Assembly: GCF_900100945.1 (NCBI RefSeq)
Contig: NZ_FNCG01000007.1
Span: 1 to 64,000, forward strand
DNA from: Mucilaginibacter gossypii
GTDB lineage: Bacteria; Bacteroidota; Bacteroidia; Sphingobacteriales; Sphingobacteriaceae
Length of the DNA stretch: 64,000 nt
Reading direction: 5' to 3'
Shown: piece after piece, positions 7,956 to 17,269 of the stretch
How the letters are laid out: each line of letters begins with the position of its first letter
Position numbering within the stretch: the stretch's first letter is position 1
Position numbers and translations under genes: made by a program
The notes under the pieces: generated by a model
What the model saw: the letters and a program-made list of their open reading frames with translations, nothing else
Databases searched by the model: none
Told to the model about the DNA's origin: nothing

Positions 7956-8457
7956 GCACCTTTACCGTAACCAAAAGCTGCCCAAGATGGCGCATGGTAT
8001 GCTCAGCCGAATGCGTGTACAAGCCGATAACTGTAGATGGTAATTGCCCCCGGCCTACTCCTCGCCATTCGGTTAATATGGTCTCGTCGGTAGCTTTGAG
8101 TTGATCGATAGCGTTATCAACCTGGATATTAAACGCTTTTATCAAATCAACAACGGTAATTTCACGTTCACCAGGTTTACCTTCGGCTGCAAGATAATTC
8201 AGTTGTGCCGCGCTAAGCCCCTCTCTTTTTGCATAGGTAAAAAGCCGGCTAAGTACCCCAGTGAGGTGTTGTAAATGAAAACCCGGCGATGCCATGCCGG
8301 CAAGCTTTTGCCACAGCAGCTTTTCCGGAAAATCGGCCATCAATTCATTAAGCTCCTCTCTTGCCTGCAAAAGAGCATGGGCAACAGGCTGAAGCAGGGC
8401 CGACATGTCATCCAGTGGCCCGCGAAGCCAAACTTCAGGTAATTTTTGAGTAGACAT
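7942..8457 (-). CDS. DinB-family protein
   Basis: 171-residue protein with the DinB/YfiT four-helix pattern: 'QPVAHALLQAREELNELMADFPEKLLWQKLAG', 'GFHLQHLTGVLSRLFTYA' and 'THSAEHTMRHLGQLLVTVKVL' (each a few residues apart) supply the three metal-site histidines. The family binds divalent metals and includes thiol-dependent transferases, but this member's reaction is unknown. Its ATG overlaps the stop of the upstream GH26 gene by one base (TAATG), implying translational coupling. Confidence 0.8.
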   Translation of the reverse strand: MSTQKLPEVWLRGPLDDMSALLQPVAHALLQAREELNELMADFPEKLLWQKLAGMASPGFHLQHLTGVLSRLFTYAKREGLSAAQLNYLAAEGKPGEREITVVDLIKAFNIQVDNAIDQLKATDETILTEWRGVGRGQLPSTVIGLYTHSAEHTMRHLGQLLVTVKVLKQQ

Positions 8458-9467
8458 TAGTTTTTATTTAACATGGTTTTCACTTGTTCATGATTCAACG
8501 TTTGAGGCAGACCATAAATGGCTCTTACGCGCTCATGTGTATTATCAGTCCAAAGCCAGCTCGTCCAAACCATAAACCAGGCCCATTCGGGTTGGGCTGC
8601 CAGAATTTCGGGTTTTGGAAGTTCGCCGGTTTCTGTAAGCGCAATGATCTTGCCATTAGCAACCTTTAGCAAATCGTTATAATCCCGTTGTTCATAATCG
8701 AAATGATAGATATCAGCACCTAAAATGTCTACGTAATCGGCACCCGGATAAAAGTCTTTATAGTCATACGCTTCATCTAATGGAAGGTCGCGCAAACCGT
8801 TTGGGCCCCATACCCAAATCAGATTATTTAAATGATGATAATTGGTATACCGATCGTACATCATTTTCCAAAGCTTGATGATCCCGTCGTTCCCTTTTTT
8901 GTTTCCCCACCAAAACCATACGCCGTTCATTTCATGGTAAGGCCGCCACAAAACAGGCACATAGGCATCCCTGAGCTGTTTCAGGTAACCGGCTACCACG
9001 TCAATTTGGGCAAGCCATTTTTTATTCAGATCGGTATTGGGTGTAATTAACTCTTTCCATTGGGCATCAGTTATTTTGCCCTGAATGCTTTGCTTCCAAT
9101 CATATGGCGGGTTATCTAAAGGGCGCCCCTGGTGCCACATGAGTGTTACCAGATAGCCATCCTGCCATTTTTGCTTAGCTTCGTTTACAAGGTCCTGCCC
9201 CAGGTCTTTGTCTCCCCAAAGCATGAAATCTGAGCCCCAAACGGCAGGATATTGTCCTGTAATTGCCTTGGCACTGTCTGAAAAAACGTCACGATCGCTG
9301 TTATAATTTTGTTGACCCGATAAAATATGTTTGCCTTTTATACTATAAAGGAAGCTAAGCAATTTATTTACCTCAGGCGACGCTTCTTTATTTACTGGTT
9401 TAAAACTTTGTGCTAATGCCATGAAAGGCAATGATATGATTAAAGTAAGCGGGAATAGTTTTTTCAT
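8457..9467 (-). CDS. Glycoside hydrolase family 26 (beta-mannanase-like), secreted
   Basis: 336 aa with an N-terminal Sec signal ('MKKLFPLTLIISLPFMALA'). The mature part shows GH26 features: 'HILSGQQNY', 'WRPYHEMNGVWFWWG' with the acid/base Glu, 'LIWVWGPNG', 'DILGADIYHFDY' and 'IIALTETGELP' with the nucleophile Glu. It should hydrolyse beta-1,4-mannan or a related glycan in the periplasm or outside the cell. There is no accompanying SusC/SusD pair, so it stands alone rather than in a polysaccharide utilisation locus. A GH130 gene for mannoside phosphorolysis is found 37 kb away (45.9 kb). Confidence 0.9.
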   Translation of the reverse strand: MKKLFPLTLIISLPFMALAQSFKPVNKEASPEVNKLLSFLYSIKGKHILSGQQNYNSDRDVFSDSAKAITGQYPAVWGSDFMLWGDKDLGQDLVNEAKQKWQDGYLVTLMWHQGRPLDNPPYDWKQSIQGKITDAQWKELITPNTDLNKKWLAQIDVVAGYLKQLRDAYVPVLWRPYHEMNGVWFWWGNKKGNDGIIKLWKMMYDRYTNYHHLNNLIWVWGPNGLRDLPLDEAYDYKDFYPGADYVDILGADIYHFDYEQRDYNDLLKVANGKIIALTETGELPKPEILAAQPEWAWFMVWTSWLWTDNTHERVRAIYGLPQTLNHEQVKTMLNKN

Positions 9468-9593
9468 TTTAATTAAACTGGCTATTCGGGTTAAAGGAGA
9501 TAACAGGCTTTGTTCAAAAATAAATAAAAAGCACGGCCGTTTATGGTATGGCTATTGCTATTCATAAGCAATATTTAACTATCTTTCGTCTAT

Positions 9594-11135
9594 ATGATAC
9601 CTATTCCCTTTAGGAAACACTTTATCCCGATTATACTTTCCACGTGTTTGGTTTTGCCTGCTGTATTACAAAGCTGCAAGAAAAAGCATGAAATGATTGC
9701 TGAAGATATGTTCAGGATCACACAAAATGAAATTTTTAAAAAGGCCGATACTGAAGGATACATCCCTGTTTTTAAAAGAGTATTCACAAAATACCGGTCT
9801 AAGACTGCCAATCCGCTGGCTATCGAATCGTTTTTCAAAAAGAACGAATACCAGCCGCTCTTAGTTATAAACCACTTGAACAATGGCGATCTCGAAGCTT
9901 TACCAGAATATCTTGATAAGATCAATGAACACGGCCTCGATCCAACTATGTATCCATCGGCAGAGATCAAAGCACTTGTAGCCAAACTTAAAGACAAAAA
10001 GGCGATAAAAACAATTGATGAAGCCTATGAAACTGTTGCCAAACTTGAGGTGTTAACAGCGGGCGCATTAATAAAATATTCCAATGCCCTGCAATACGGT
10101 GTGATCAATCCTAAAAAGATCTACTCGAGATATTTTATGGCCACCCGCCGGCCCGATAGCACAACGATGCTTGCCACTTTAAACCGAGCAGACTTTAAGA
10201 CATTACTTGACAGTATCCAACCCAAAAGCCCTCAATATTTAGCGTTGCAAAAAGCATACAGGGACAGTGTAACTATCGAAGGCCTTTCCCGCGAGGAGAG
10301 CAAACGCTACTTATTGGTTAGCCTGGAGCGGCTGCGTTGGAGAAATAAACCTTTCGAACCCAAATACGTGATAGTAAACATCCCCGATTTCAGGCTCGAC
10401 GTTATCGAAGATGGCAAATCGGTTTTAAATATGAAAGTTTGTGTAGGCCAGGGACGAAACATGAAAAACCAAAACACGCTTGAACATTTTGATGATACAG
10501 CGAGAGCCGATAAACCTTTTCCGCGAGAAACGCCAATACTGAACAGCCTGATCCATAGCGTTGAGGTAAATCCTATTTGGAATATTCCCCGCAGTATTGC
10601 AACAAAAGAGATCATTGTTGAGGCTGCCGACGACCGTTACTATCTCTCAAATAAAAACATAGATGTTTTTAAGGACGGTAAAAAGATTGAGGATCCGGAA
10701 ACTATCGACTGGTCGCAGGTTACGCCCGACAATCTGGAATACGAGTTTAAACAACGCCCCGGAGAAGACAACTCGCTGGGTAAAATAAAGTTTCTGTTTA
10801 AAAACCGCAGCAGCGTTTACCTGCACGATACACCTAATAAAGAAGCATTCAGGCATGCTATGCGTGCAGTAAGTCACGGCTGTGTACGATTAGGTGATCC
10901 GCTTGGCCTGGCACAAAACCTATTTGGAGAAGGTGCAGACCTCGATACCATTTCGAAAGATATGGTTGAAGATAAACCGAACCCTACCAATATCGGCTTG
11001 CCAAAGAAAACGCCTATTTACATCACCTATGTAACCTGCTGGGCAGATGATAATGGCACCATTCAATACCGCCCGGATGTTTATGGTTTAGATATAGTGC
11101 TTTACGCACATCTGCAAAGTTTTTTGGCCAAATAA
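9594..11135 (+). CDS. L,D-transpeptidase, YcbB/LdtD-like lipoprotein
   Basis: 513 aa. The N-terminus is a lipoprotein signal ending 'VLQSCKKK', so the protein should be lipid-anchored in the periplasm. The catalytic YkuD domain lies around residues 265-470 with 'VNIPDFRLDVIEDG' and the active-site motif 'HAMRAVSHGCVRLGDP'; the nucleophile is Cys430. The long helical N-terminal half is as in YcbB. It would form 3-3 crosslinks in peptidoglycan or attach proteins. It is convergent with a second, smaller L,D-transpeptidase-like gene. ATG at 9594 gives a proper signal peptide. Confidence 0.9.
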   Translation: MIPIPFRKHFIPIILSTCLVLPAVLQSCKKKHEMIAEDMFRITQNEIFKKADTEGYIPVFKRVFTKYRSKTANPLAIESFFKKNEYQPLLVINHLNNGDLEALPEYLDKINEHGLDPTMYPSAEIKALVAKLKDKKAIKTIDEAYETVAKLEVLTAGALIKYSNALQYGVINPKKIYSRYFMATRRPDSTTMLATLNRADFKTLLDSIQPKSPQYLALQKAYRDSVTIEGLSREESKRYLLVSLERLRWRNKPFEPKYVIVNIPDFRLDVIEDGKSVLNMKVCVGQGRNMKNQNTLEHFDDTARADKPFPRETPILNSLIHSVEVNPIWNIPRSIATKEIIVEAADDRYYLSNKNIDVFKDGKKIEDPETIDWSQVTPDNLEYEFKQRPGEDNSLGKIKFLFKNRSSVYLHDTPNKEAFRHAMRAVSHGCVRLGDPLGLAQNLFGEGADLDTISKDMVEDKPNPTNIGLPKKTPIYITYVTCWADDNGTIQYRPDVYGLDIVLYAHLQSFLAK

Positions 11136-11170
11136 AAAAAGCCCGGCAAACTTTTCGGTAAGCCGGGCTT
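11132..11170 (-). terminator. Terminator of the 11.2-12.0 kb L,D-transpeptidase gene
   Basis: A 9-bp stem (aagcccggc at 11139-11147, gccgggctt at 11162-11170) is followed on the minus strand by a run of T (11140-11134 complement). It lies between two convergent genes. The T-run is on the minus side, so it is mainly the terminator of the leftward gene and may act in both directions. Confidence 0.8.
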
Positions 11171-11198
11171 CATGATTTGGTTTATAGTTGGGTTGGAT

Positions 11199-11990
11199 TT
11201 AAAACTTTGTAAAATTGAATGACGTATCGGTGCTCGCCATTAAGTTAAGCGGCCCCGTTTCATCCAGGTATTTTGAATAGTACGACTCATCGTTTCCATT
11301 AATAAATAAAACGGTTTTGCCGGCAATGGTATTGATAACTTTATTAACCACTTTCGGCGATACAGCAGGGCAACCAAAGCTTCTGCCGATATATCCCTGC
11401 TCATTGATAGCAGCCGGCCCAACATAATTAGCGCCATGTACAACAATGCTGCGCATACGGGCATTCCCGTTAAAGCCTTCATCCATACCGTCAAGGTATA
11501 GTGAACGGCCATGTTTACCATTATAAACCTTATCAGTTACATAAAATCCGAGACTACTTTCATGTGAATCGTTAGCATCCGAAAAATGATTTGCCATTTC
11601 CTGACCGCTGCCTGATCCATGTGCAACCCATGTATTGAGCACCAACTGCTTGTTTAACAAATTTATAATCCACATACGCTTTTCACGGCTTGATTTGGAG
11701 AAATCAACCACGGTAAGCACCTCACTGCTTTGAGGTACTAAATGTGAAAGCTTTAAATTGGTATAACCAGTAACCGCTTTTTCAAATACGTTGAAAGCTA
11801 AACCGGCCTCCTTAAGGCGCGCTGCCTCGTATAAATTATTAACGTATTGCTCAAATAGTTCCTTTGTTGTAAACGCTACATTTTTTTTCTTTACACTCAC
11901 TGATCTATTTGCACCATCCGATCTCCAGCTTAAAATTGTTGCCGAAAGGAAAAAGATCGCCATAGTAACCCACAAAAAATGTTTCCTCAT
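11199..11990 (-). CDS. Murein L,D-transpeptidase catalytic domain protein
   Basis: 263 aa with an N-terminal signal or anchor ('MRKHFLWVTMAIFFLSATIL'). The domain at about 65-240 has 'VLTVVDFSKSSREKRMWIINL', 'VAHGSGSGQEMANHFSD' and the catalytic region 'SIVVHGANYV ... GYIGRSFGCPAVSP' with Cys207 and a preceding His. This is the YkuD-like 'murein L,D-transpeptidase catalytic domain' family common in Bacteroidota. It probably modifies or crosslinks peptidoglycan. It converges with the YcbB-like gene and shares the terminator between them. Confidence 0.85.
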   Translation of the reverse strand: MRKHFLWVTMAIFFLSATILSWRSDGANRSVSVKKKNVAFTTKELFEQYVNNLYEAARLKEAGLAFNVFEKAVTGYTNLKLSHLVPQSSEVLTVVDFSKSSREKRMWIINLLNKQLVLNTWVAHGSGSGQEMANHFSDANDSHESSLGFYVTDKVYNGKHGRSLYLDGMDEGFNGNARMRSIVVHGANYVGPAAINEQGYIGRSFGCPAVSPKVVNKVINTIAGKTVLFINGNDESYYSKYLDETGPLNLMASTDTSFNFTKF

Positions 11991-12212
11991 ACGCTTGCCT
12001 GAGTTTAATTTAATTTTAATTAATTAGGGTATAGTAACAGGGTTTGGATAAAAGGTTAACCTGCCATTAACAGATTAATACAAAAATATACTTTAAAACT
12101 TGAAATCCAAATTAGCAATATGATATATTTACTAAAATGAAAATAAATTTAAAAATAAGCAATATTTTAAATTCTTATACGGAGCGAAAAAAGGAAAGGT
12201 TATAGATTAAAT

Positions 12213-12791
12213 TTATTTAACCCATTTAATTTTATTTTCAAGCGGAATAGTGCGTTTACCTTCGGGATACTGGTCGGCATAACCAAGATATAATACGCCC
12301 ATTACATTATCTTCATCCCGCAAATTCAAAAATTCTTTAAAAGTGGGTTTCAAGATAGCACCGCCGGTACTCCAGAAGGAGGCCATATTTAAGGCGGTTG
12401 CACCTAAAAGGATATTCTGAATAGCGCTCGACACAGCTGCAACTTCCTCGAACGGCGGTATTTTAGGCAAATCGCCGCGCTGCATTATCGTAATGATTAC
12501 ATGCGAAACTTTGTTGCCAAGGGTTTTCAGGTTATTGTATGCAGCCTCATTAAATTCTTCGGCAGATACACTCTGTTTATAAACTTCGGCATGTTCGGCA
12601 CAAAACTGATCGGGGTTTTCATAAACAATAAAGCGCCAGGGTTCGGTGAAACCATGTGTCGGCGCCCAGTCGGCAAGTTCCAGAAGTGCAGCGATATGAC
12701 CATTTGGAGCCTTATGACCATTCATCATGGCTGGTTTTACGGTACGGCGGGTTTTGATATTCTCGGCGACTGTTAAAAAAGTATTGTCCAT
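12213..12791 (-). CDS. Nitroreductase-family protein
   Basis: 192 aa FMN oxidoreductase of the nitroreductase superfamily. 'NIKTRRTVKP' supplies the phosphate-binding Arg residues, 'ADWAPTHGFTEPWRFIVYE' the conserved 'APT...PW' motif, and 'GVLYLGYAD' the C-terminal strand. It resembles the YdjA group, which reduces nitro compounds or quinones with NAD(P)H. It acts in the cytoplasm as a dimer. It has its own position 70 bases downstream of the E1 gene on the same strand and may be cotranscribed with it. Confidence 0.85.
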   Translation of the reverse strand: MDNTFLTVAENIKTRRTVKPAMMNGHKAPNGHIAALLELADWAPTHGFTEPWRFIVYENPDQFCAEHAEVYKQSVSAEEFNEAAYNNLKTLGNKVSHVIITIMQRGDLPKIPPFEEVAAVSSAIQNILLGATALNMASFWSTGGAILKPTFKEFLNLRDEDNVMGVLYLGYADQYPEGKRTIPLENKIKWVK

Positions 12792-12861
12792 AAACAGATA
12801 AAAAGCAGTTGTTGAAAACGGGATTATGAATCACTGATTTCAACAACCTGTAGTTATGTTA

Positions 12862-15297
12862 TTAATAAATAGCGGGATATTTTGAAGGGTTAGCCTCATT
12901 CATCATAGCGTAAACGGTTTCAACAACATCATCAACAGAAGGCTTGCTGAAATAATCACCGTCCGAACCATAAGGCGGTCTGTGTTCTTTTGCGGTAAGC
13001 GTTTTTGGCTGGGCATCAAGTGCATAATAGCCATTTTGGCCTTCCATTATCTTTTGCAGGATATAAGCTGAACCCGCTCCCGGTAAATCCTCATCAACTA
13101 CAAGTAACTTGCTGGTTTTCTTTAACGAAACAGCACAAATACCCTCTGTATCAAAAGGGTACAAAGTTTGCGGATCGATAATTTCGATATTGATACCCAT
13201 TGCTGCAAGCTCTTCCGATGCTTCCTGCACGATGCGCAGCGTTGAACCATAAGATACAACCGTAATATCGTTGCCTTCGCGTAAAACCTCGGCTTTACCA
13301 AGCGGTACAGTAAATTCGCCGACATTGGCAGGTAACTTTTCCTTCAAGCGGTAACCGTTCAGGCATTCTATTACGAGCGCAGGTTCATCCCCCCTTAACA
13401 GCGTATTGTACATACCTGCTGCCTGGGTCATGTTACGGGGCACACAAATATGAAAGCCGCGCATCGACCCTAGAATAACACTCATTGGCGAACCTGAATG
13501 CCAGATCCCTTCTAAACGATGGCCCCGGGTACGGATAATAAGCGGAGCTTTTTGCCCGCCCATAGTACGGTAACTTAAACTTGCTATATCATCACTGATG
13601 ATGGTTATGGCATAGATCAGGTAGTCAAGGTACTGGATCTCTGCGATTGGCCTTAGGCCGCGCATAGCAAGGCCCATACCCTGCCCTATGATACTTGTTT
13701 CGCGAATGCCCGTATCTGTAATGCGGATTTCGCCATATTTTGCCTGTAAACCGGCGAAACCCTGGTTAACATCGCCTATCGCACCCAAATCTTCGCCAAA
13801 TGCAACGATGCTTTTATCGCGCGCAAAATTAGCGTCGAAAGCTGCGTTCAATACTTCTCTTCCGTCCAATAACTTTGCATCATCGTTATAAATAGCGGGC
13901 ACAACAGGAACATACAGAGGCGATTCAGGAGTTCCGGTAAAAAGCTTTGAGTTATAACGTTCCGTATTTTTTGCTTTCTCAACTTTTAACCATTCTGTTA
14001 AAAGCTGGCGTTCAACATTATTTTCGGTAGTAGTTAACCGTAATGTTTTGCGGATGGCTGAAAAGATTTCGCGACGCCCGGCATCAATACTGGAGCGCAC
14101 ACCAACTGATAATGCTGATATTGCTTCTTTTTTACCCGGTACTGTTTCGGCAAAGGCTTCGATCAATGCTGCAGCTTCTTCTATTTCGCTTTTTATTACG
14201 ACTGCCAATTCATTAGCGGCCTCACGCTGGCATTCGCGTACATACCTTTTCGCTTCAGCTTCAAGCTCTTCCAGTTCTATTTCGGTCGAGATAGCCGATG
14301 TAATCATCCACTCGCGCATTTTTAACAAACAATCGTGCTCATCTTCCCAGGTAAGGCGTTCCCTACTTTTATATCGCTCATGTGAGCCCGAAGTTGAGTG
14401 CCCCTGTGGTTGGGTCATTTCGGTAACATGGATCAGTACAGGCACATGTTCCTCACGGCAAATATTAATGGCACGCTCGTAAGTTTCACAAAGGGCTATA
14501 TAATCCCAGCCACGCACTTTAAAGATCTCGTAACCGTTGCTTCCGTTTTCGCGCTGAAAGCCTTTTAATATTTCAGAAATATCTTCTTTGGTGGTTTGCA
14601 GGTTCGCTGGCACCGAAATAGCATAAGCGTCATCCCAAATAGAGATGGCCATAGGTACCTGCAGTACCCCCCCTGCATTAAAAGTTTCAAAAAACGAACC
14701 TTCGGATGTAGCGCCGTTACCAACGCTGCCAAAAGCAACTTCATTACCATTAACCGAAAATTGTTTCAGGTAATCCAGTTCTTTATTTTGGCGATATAGC
14801 TTTGACGCGTAAGCTAAACCTAATAAGCGAGGGATTTGTCCGGCAGTGGTTGAGATATCCGACGAACTGTTCATTGTTTCGGCCTGGTTAACCCAACTGC
14901 CATCAGTATTTACAAAACGCGTAGCGTAGTGGCAGTTCATTTGTCTGCCACCAGAGGCTGGATCTTTTTCAATATCGGGGTTAGCATATAACTGGGCAAA
15001 AAACTCTTTCATATTGCTCATGCCCGTAGCAAACATAAAAGTTTGATCGCGGTAGTAGCCCGCGCGCCAGTCGCCGGCGCGGAAAGCCTTGGCCATCGCC
15101 AGTTGCGCAACCTCTTTACCGTCGCCGAAAATACCGAACTTTGCCTTGCCCGTTAGCACTTCCCTGCGGCCTATTAAACTGGCCTGACGGCTCTCATAAC
15201 CAATGCGGTAATCATCAATAACAATCTTCTTGAAATCATCAAAACTGAGCTCGGCAGTATTAAATTTACTGGTAGCGCGTGTTGTAGTTTCAGGCAT
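12862..15297 (-). CDS. 2-oxoacid dehydrogenase E1, alpha-beta fusion (branched-chain type)
   Basis: 811-residue fusion. Residues about 20-380 are the E1-alpha thiamine diphosphate domain ('GDGKEVAQLAMAKAF', 'GNGATSEGSFFE' for Mg-TPP). Residues about 470-800 are E1-beta ('FGEDLGAIGDVNQGFAGL', 'RTRGHRLEGIWHSGSP', 'LVVDEDLPGAGSAYILQKI'). The pair decarboxylates a 2-oxoacid, probably branched-chain, and passes the acyl group to an E2 lipoyl protein, which is not in this window. Single-chain alpha-beta E1 is common in Bacteroidota. The substrate (2-oxoisovalerate or pyruvate) is inferred from overall resemblance only. Confidence 0.9.
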   Translation of the reverse strand: MPETTTRATSKFNTAELSFDDFKKIVIDDYRIGYESRQASLIGRREVLTGKAKFGIFGDGKEVAQLAMAKAFRAGDWRAGYYRDQTFMFATGMSNMKEFFAQLYANPDIEKDPASGGRQMNCHYATRFVNTDGSWVNQAETMNSSSDISTTAGQIPRLLGLAYASKLYRQNKELDYLKQFSVNGNEVAFGSVGNGATSEGSFFETFNAGGVLQVPMAISIWDDAYAISVPANLQTTKEDISEILKGFQRENGSNGYEIFKVRGWDYIALCETYERAINICREEHVPVLIHVTEMTQPQGHSTSGSHERYKSRERLTWEDEHDCLLKMREWMITSAISTEIELEELEAEAKRYVRECQREAANELAVVIKSEIEEAAALIEAFAETVPGKKEAISALSVGVRSSIDAGRREIFSAIRKTLRLTTTENNVERQLLTEWLKVEKAKNTERYNSKLFTGTPESPLYVPVVPAIYNDDAKLLDGREVLNAAFDANFARDKSIVAFGEDLGAIGDVNQGFAGLQAKYGEIRITDTGIRETSIIGQGMGLAMRGLRPIAEIQYLDYLIYAITIISDDIASLSYRTMGGQKAPLIIRTRGHRLEGIWHSGSPMSVILGSMRGFHICVPRNMTQAAGMYNTLLRGDEPALVIECLNGYRLKEKLPANVGEFTVPLGKAEVLREGNDITVVSYGSTLRIVQEASEELAAMGINIEIIDPQTLYPFDTEGICAVSLKKTSKLLVVDEDLPGAGSAYILQKIMEGQNGYYALDAQPKTLTAKEHRPPYGSDGDYFSKPSVDDVVETVYAMMNEANPSKYPAIY

Positions 15298-15384
15298 ATA
15301 AAATTTTGTTTAGACGGTAAAAGTATAAAATTCTATTCTGTATTAAGCAAACTAACAGATAAAACCCCGAGTTTGAGTAATAGT

Positions 15385-15414
15385 TTTGTAATTACATTAA
15401 ACCTTTTATATTTG
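15385..15414 (+). promoter_or_regulatory. Promoter of the DUF1573 gene
   Basis: TTTG at 15385-15388 and TATATTTG at 15407-15414 match the Bacteroidota -33 and -7 elements with 18 bases between. Transcription would begin near 15421, 13 bases before ATG 15434. Confidence 0.7.
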
Positions 15415-15433
15415 TAATAATCAAATATAACGT

Positions 15434-15832
15434 ATGAAAAAGATATTAATGATTTGCGCTGTAATATTAGGCTTTGCCTTCACCGCATCAGCACAAGATA
15501 GCGGAAAAGCTGAGTTTAAATTTAACGAAGAAAAGCATGATTTTGGTAAAATACCACAAGGCACTCCCGTTACTACTGTGTTTGAATTTACCAACATTGG
15601 TAAAGAACCGCTTATTTTAACAGAAGTAAGGCCAACCTGCGGCTGCACCATCGCCGATTACACTAAAACACCGGTAAAAAGCGGTGATAAAGGCATGATC
15701 AAGATCACTTACAATGCTGCTGCTGCTGCTCCGTTTAACAAAACTATCGTAGTTAAATCAAACGCAGTAACACCCGAAAAATATTTGAACATTGTTGGTG
15801 AAGTAGTAGCTAAACCCGCGGCGAGCAAATAA
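15434..15832 (+). CDS. DUF1573 secreted protein
   Basis: 132 aa. The signal peptide is 'MKKILMICAVILGFAFTASA'. The mature part is a single DUF1573 domain, an immunoglobulin-like (ASH/MSP) fold: 'FEFTNIGKEPLILTEVRPTCGCTIADYTKTPV' (residues about 55-86) with the family's Cys-Gly-Cys, and 'GDKGMIKITYNAAAAAPFNKTIVVKSNA'. Periplasmic or surface; function unknown but often highly expressed in Bacteroidota. It has its own promoter and a strong terminator, so it is a single-gene unit. Confidence 0.9.
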   Translation: MKKILMICAVILGFAFTASAQDSGKAEFKFNEEKHDFGKIPQGTPVTTVFEFTNIGKEPLILTEVRPTCGCTIADYTKTPVKSGDKGMIKITYNAAAAAPFNKTIVVKSNAVTPEKYLNIVGEVVAKPAASK

Positions 15833-15844
15833 CTGATTACATGC

Positions 15845-15879
15845 TTTAAATATCCCGTATATCAACCGGGATATTTAAA
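15845..15879 (+). terminator. Hairpin after DUF1573 gene
   Basis: A perfect 13-bp stem (tttaaatatcccg at 15845-15857, cgggatatttaaa at 15867-15879). It has only a weak T-run and stands just ahead of the stronger terminator at 15891. Confidence 0.6.
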
Positions 15880-15890
15880 AATAATATTTA

Positions 15891-15917
15891 AAAGACCCGG
15901 TTTCGGGTCTTTTTTCG
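15891..15917 (+). terminator. Intrinsic terminator of the DUF1573 gene
   Basis: Stem aaagacccg (15891-15899) and cgggtcttt (15904-15912) with a four-base loop, followed by a T-run. Confidence 0.9.
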
Positions 15918-15955
15918 TTTACAAAGGTTTTACAAAACAGTATTTTGATTTTTAG

Positions 15956-15963
15956 TAATTTTG
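15956..15963 (+). promoter_or_regulatory. -7 element just before the aminotransferase
   Basis: TAATTTTG fits TAnnTTTG and ends four bases before ATG 15968. If used, the mRNA would be leaderless. A clear -33 element is lacking. Confidence 0.4.
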
Positions 15964-15967
15964 CAGG

Positions 15968-17197
15968 ATGCCAAAAATATCTGAAAAAGGGCAACGGATG
16001 CCCGCATCACCGATAAGAAAATTAACACCTTACGCTGATAAAGCTAAGCAGGATGGAAAAAAGGTGTATCATCTCAACATCGGCCAACCCGATATTGCTA
16101 CACCCGAAGGCATGCTGAATGCCATTAAAAATATTGATTTTAAGGTTTGGGCTTATACCCCGAGCGAAGGTACATTAAGCTATCGCAAAAAGCTTACTGA
16201 ATATTATAACAAGCTGGATTATAATATTACTCCCGAGGATATTATTGTTACCACTGGAGGCTCAGAAGCAATTACTATTGCCATGATGGCCTGCCTTGAT
16301 TCGGGCGATGAAGTGATCATCCCTGAACCTTTTTATGCCAATTATAATGGATTTGCAAGCCAGGGCGATGTTGTGGTTAAGCCTATATTGTCATACATTG
16401 ATAATGGTTTCGCGCTCCCTCCTATCAGCGAATTTGAAAAGCTAATAACGCATAAAACCAGGGCCATCATCATATGCAATCCTAACAACCCTACCGGGTA
16501 TTTATACTCAAAAGAAGAGATGGAAGCATTGAAGCAATTGGTTTTAAAGCATGACCTGTACCTGTTTTCGGACGAAGCTTACCGCGAGTTTTGCTATGAT
16601 GGCCGTTCATTTATATCACCGATGCACATGGATGGGCTTGAAGAAAACGTTGTAATACTGGATACAGTAAGCAAACGCTATAGCGCGTGCGGTGCCCGGT
16701 TAGGATGCCTGATCACTAAAAATAAAGAGTTGCGTGCCACAGCTTTAAAATTTGCCCAGGCCCGTTTAAGCGCAGGCATGGTAGAACAAATTGCAGGCGA
16801 AGCTGCCGTTGATACTCCGGATAGGTATTTTGAAGCTGTAAATAAAGAATATACCAGCAGGCGTAACACACTTGTTAGTGCATTAAACAAAATGGATGGC
16901 GTTTATTGCCCTAATCCCGGCGGGGCTTTTTATGTGGTTGCCAAACTGCCTATTGACAATGCCGACAAGTTTTGCCAATGGATGCTTGAAGGCTTCAGCC
17001 TCAACAACGAAACCGTGATGATGGCCCCTGCCACCGGCTTTTACAGCACACCGGGCGCGGGACTCAATGAAGTGCGTATGGCATACGTTTTAAATAACAA
17101 CGAGCTTGAAAAAGCGATGATTTGTTTGGATGAAGCATTGAAAGTTTATCCGGGCAGGACGGTTAGCAGTGAGCAATTATCAGTTGGCAGTTTGTAA
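15968..17197 (+). CDS. PLP-dependent aminotransferase, class I (aspartate type)
   Basis: 409 aa fold-type I aminotransferase. 'HLNIGQPDIATPEGM', 'TTGGSEAITIAMMACLDSGDEVI', 'ICNPNNPTGYLYSKEEM', 'FSDEAYREFCYDG' and 'DTVSKRYSACGARLGC' (Schiff-base Lys in SKRYS) are all present. It probably transfers amino groups between aspartate or aromatic amino acids and 2-oxoglutarate. The last 12 residues, 'TVSSEQLSVGSL', are encoded by a repeat word (agcagtgagcaattatcagt) of the kind common between genes, so the natural end of the enzyme was probably near residue 397. Confidence 0.9.
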   Translation: MPKISEKGQRMPASPIRKLTPYADKAKQDGKKVYHLNIGQPDIATPEGMLNAIKNIDFKVWAYTPSEGTLSYRKKLTEYYNKLDYNITPEDIIVTTGGSEAITIAMMACLDSGDEVIIPEPFYANYNGFASQGDVVVKPILSYIDNGFALPPISEFEKLITHKTRAIIICNPNNPTGYLYSKEEMEALKQLVLKHDLYLFSDEAYREFCYDGRSFISPMHMDGLEENVVILDTVSKRYSACGARLGCLITKNKELRATALKFAQARLSAGMVEQIAGEAAVDTPDRYFEAVNKEYTSRRNTLVSALNKMDGVYCPNPGGAFYVVAKLPIDNADKFCQWMLEGFSLNNETVMMAPATGFYSTPGAGLNEVRMAYVLNNNELEKAMICLDEALKVYPGRTVSSEQLSVGSL

Positions 17198-17215
17198 CAG
17201 GCGGTTGTAGCAGGC
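17160..17215 (+). repeat. Dispersed 'cagttggcag' word at the end of the aminotransferase gene
   Basis: Degenerate words (gttagcagtgagc, tatcagttggcagtttg, ggcagtcg) cover the last codons of the aminotransferase and the space behind. Such words typify Sphingobacteriaceae intergenic DNA. Confidence 0.5.
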
Positions 17216-17269
17216 AGTCGCTTAATTTATAAATGGAAAACCACTGCTTAAAACTGCAAACTATTTCCG

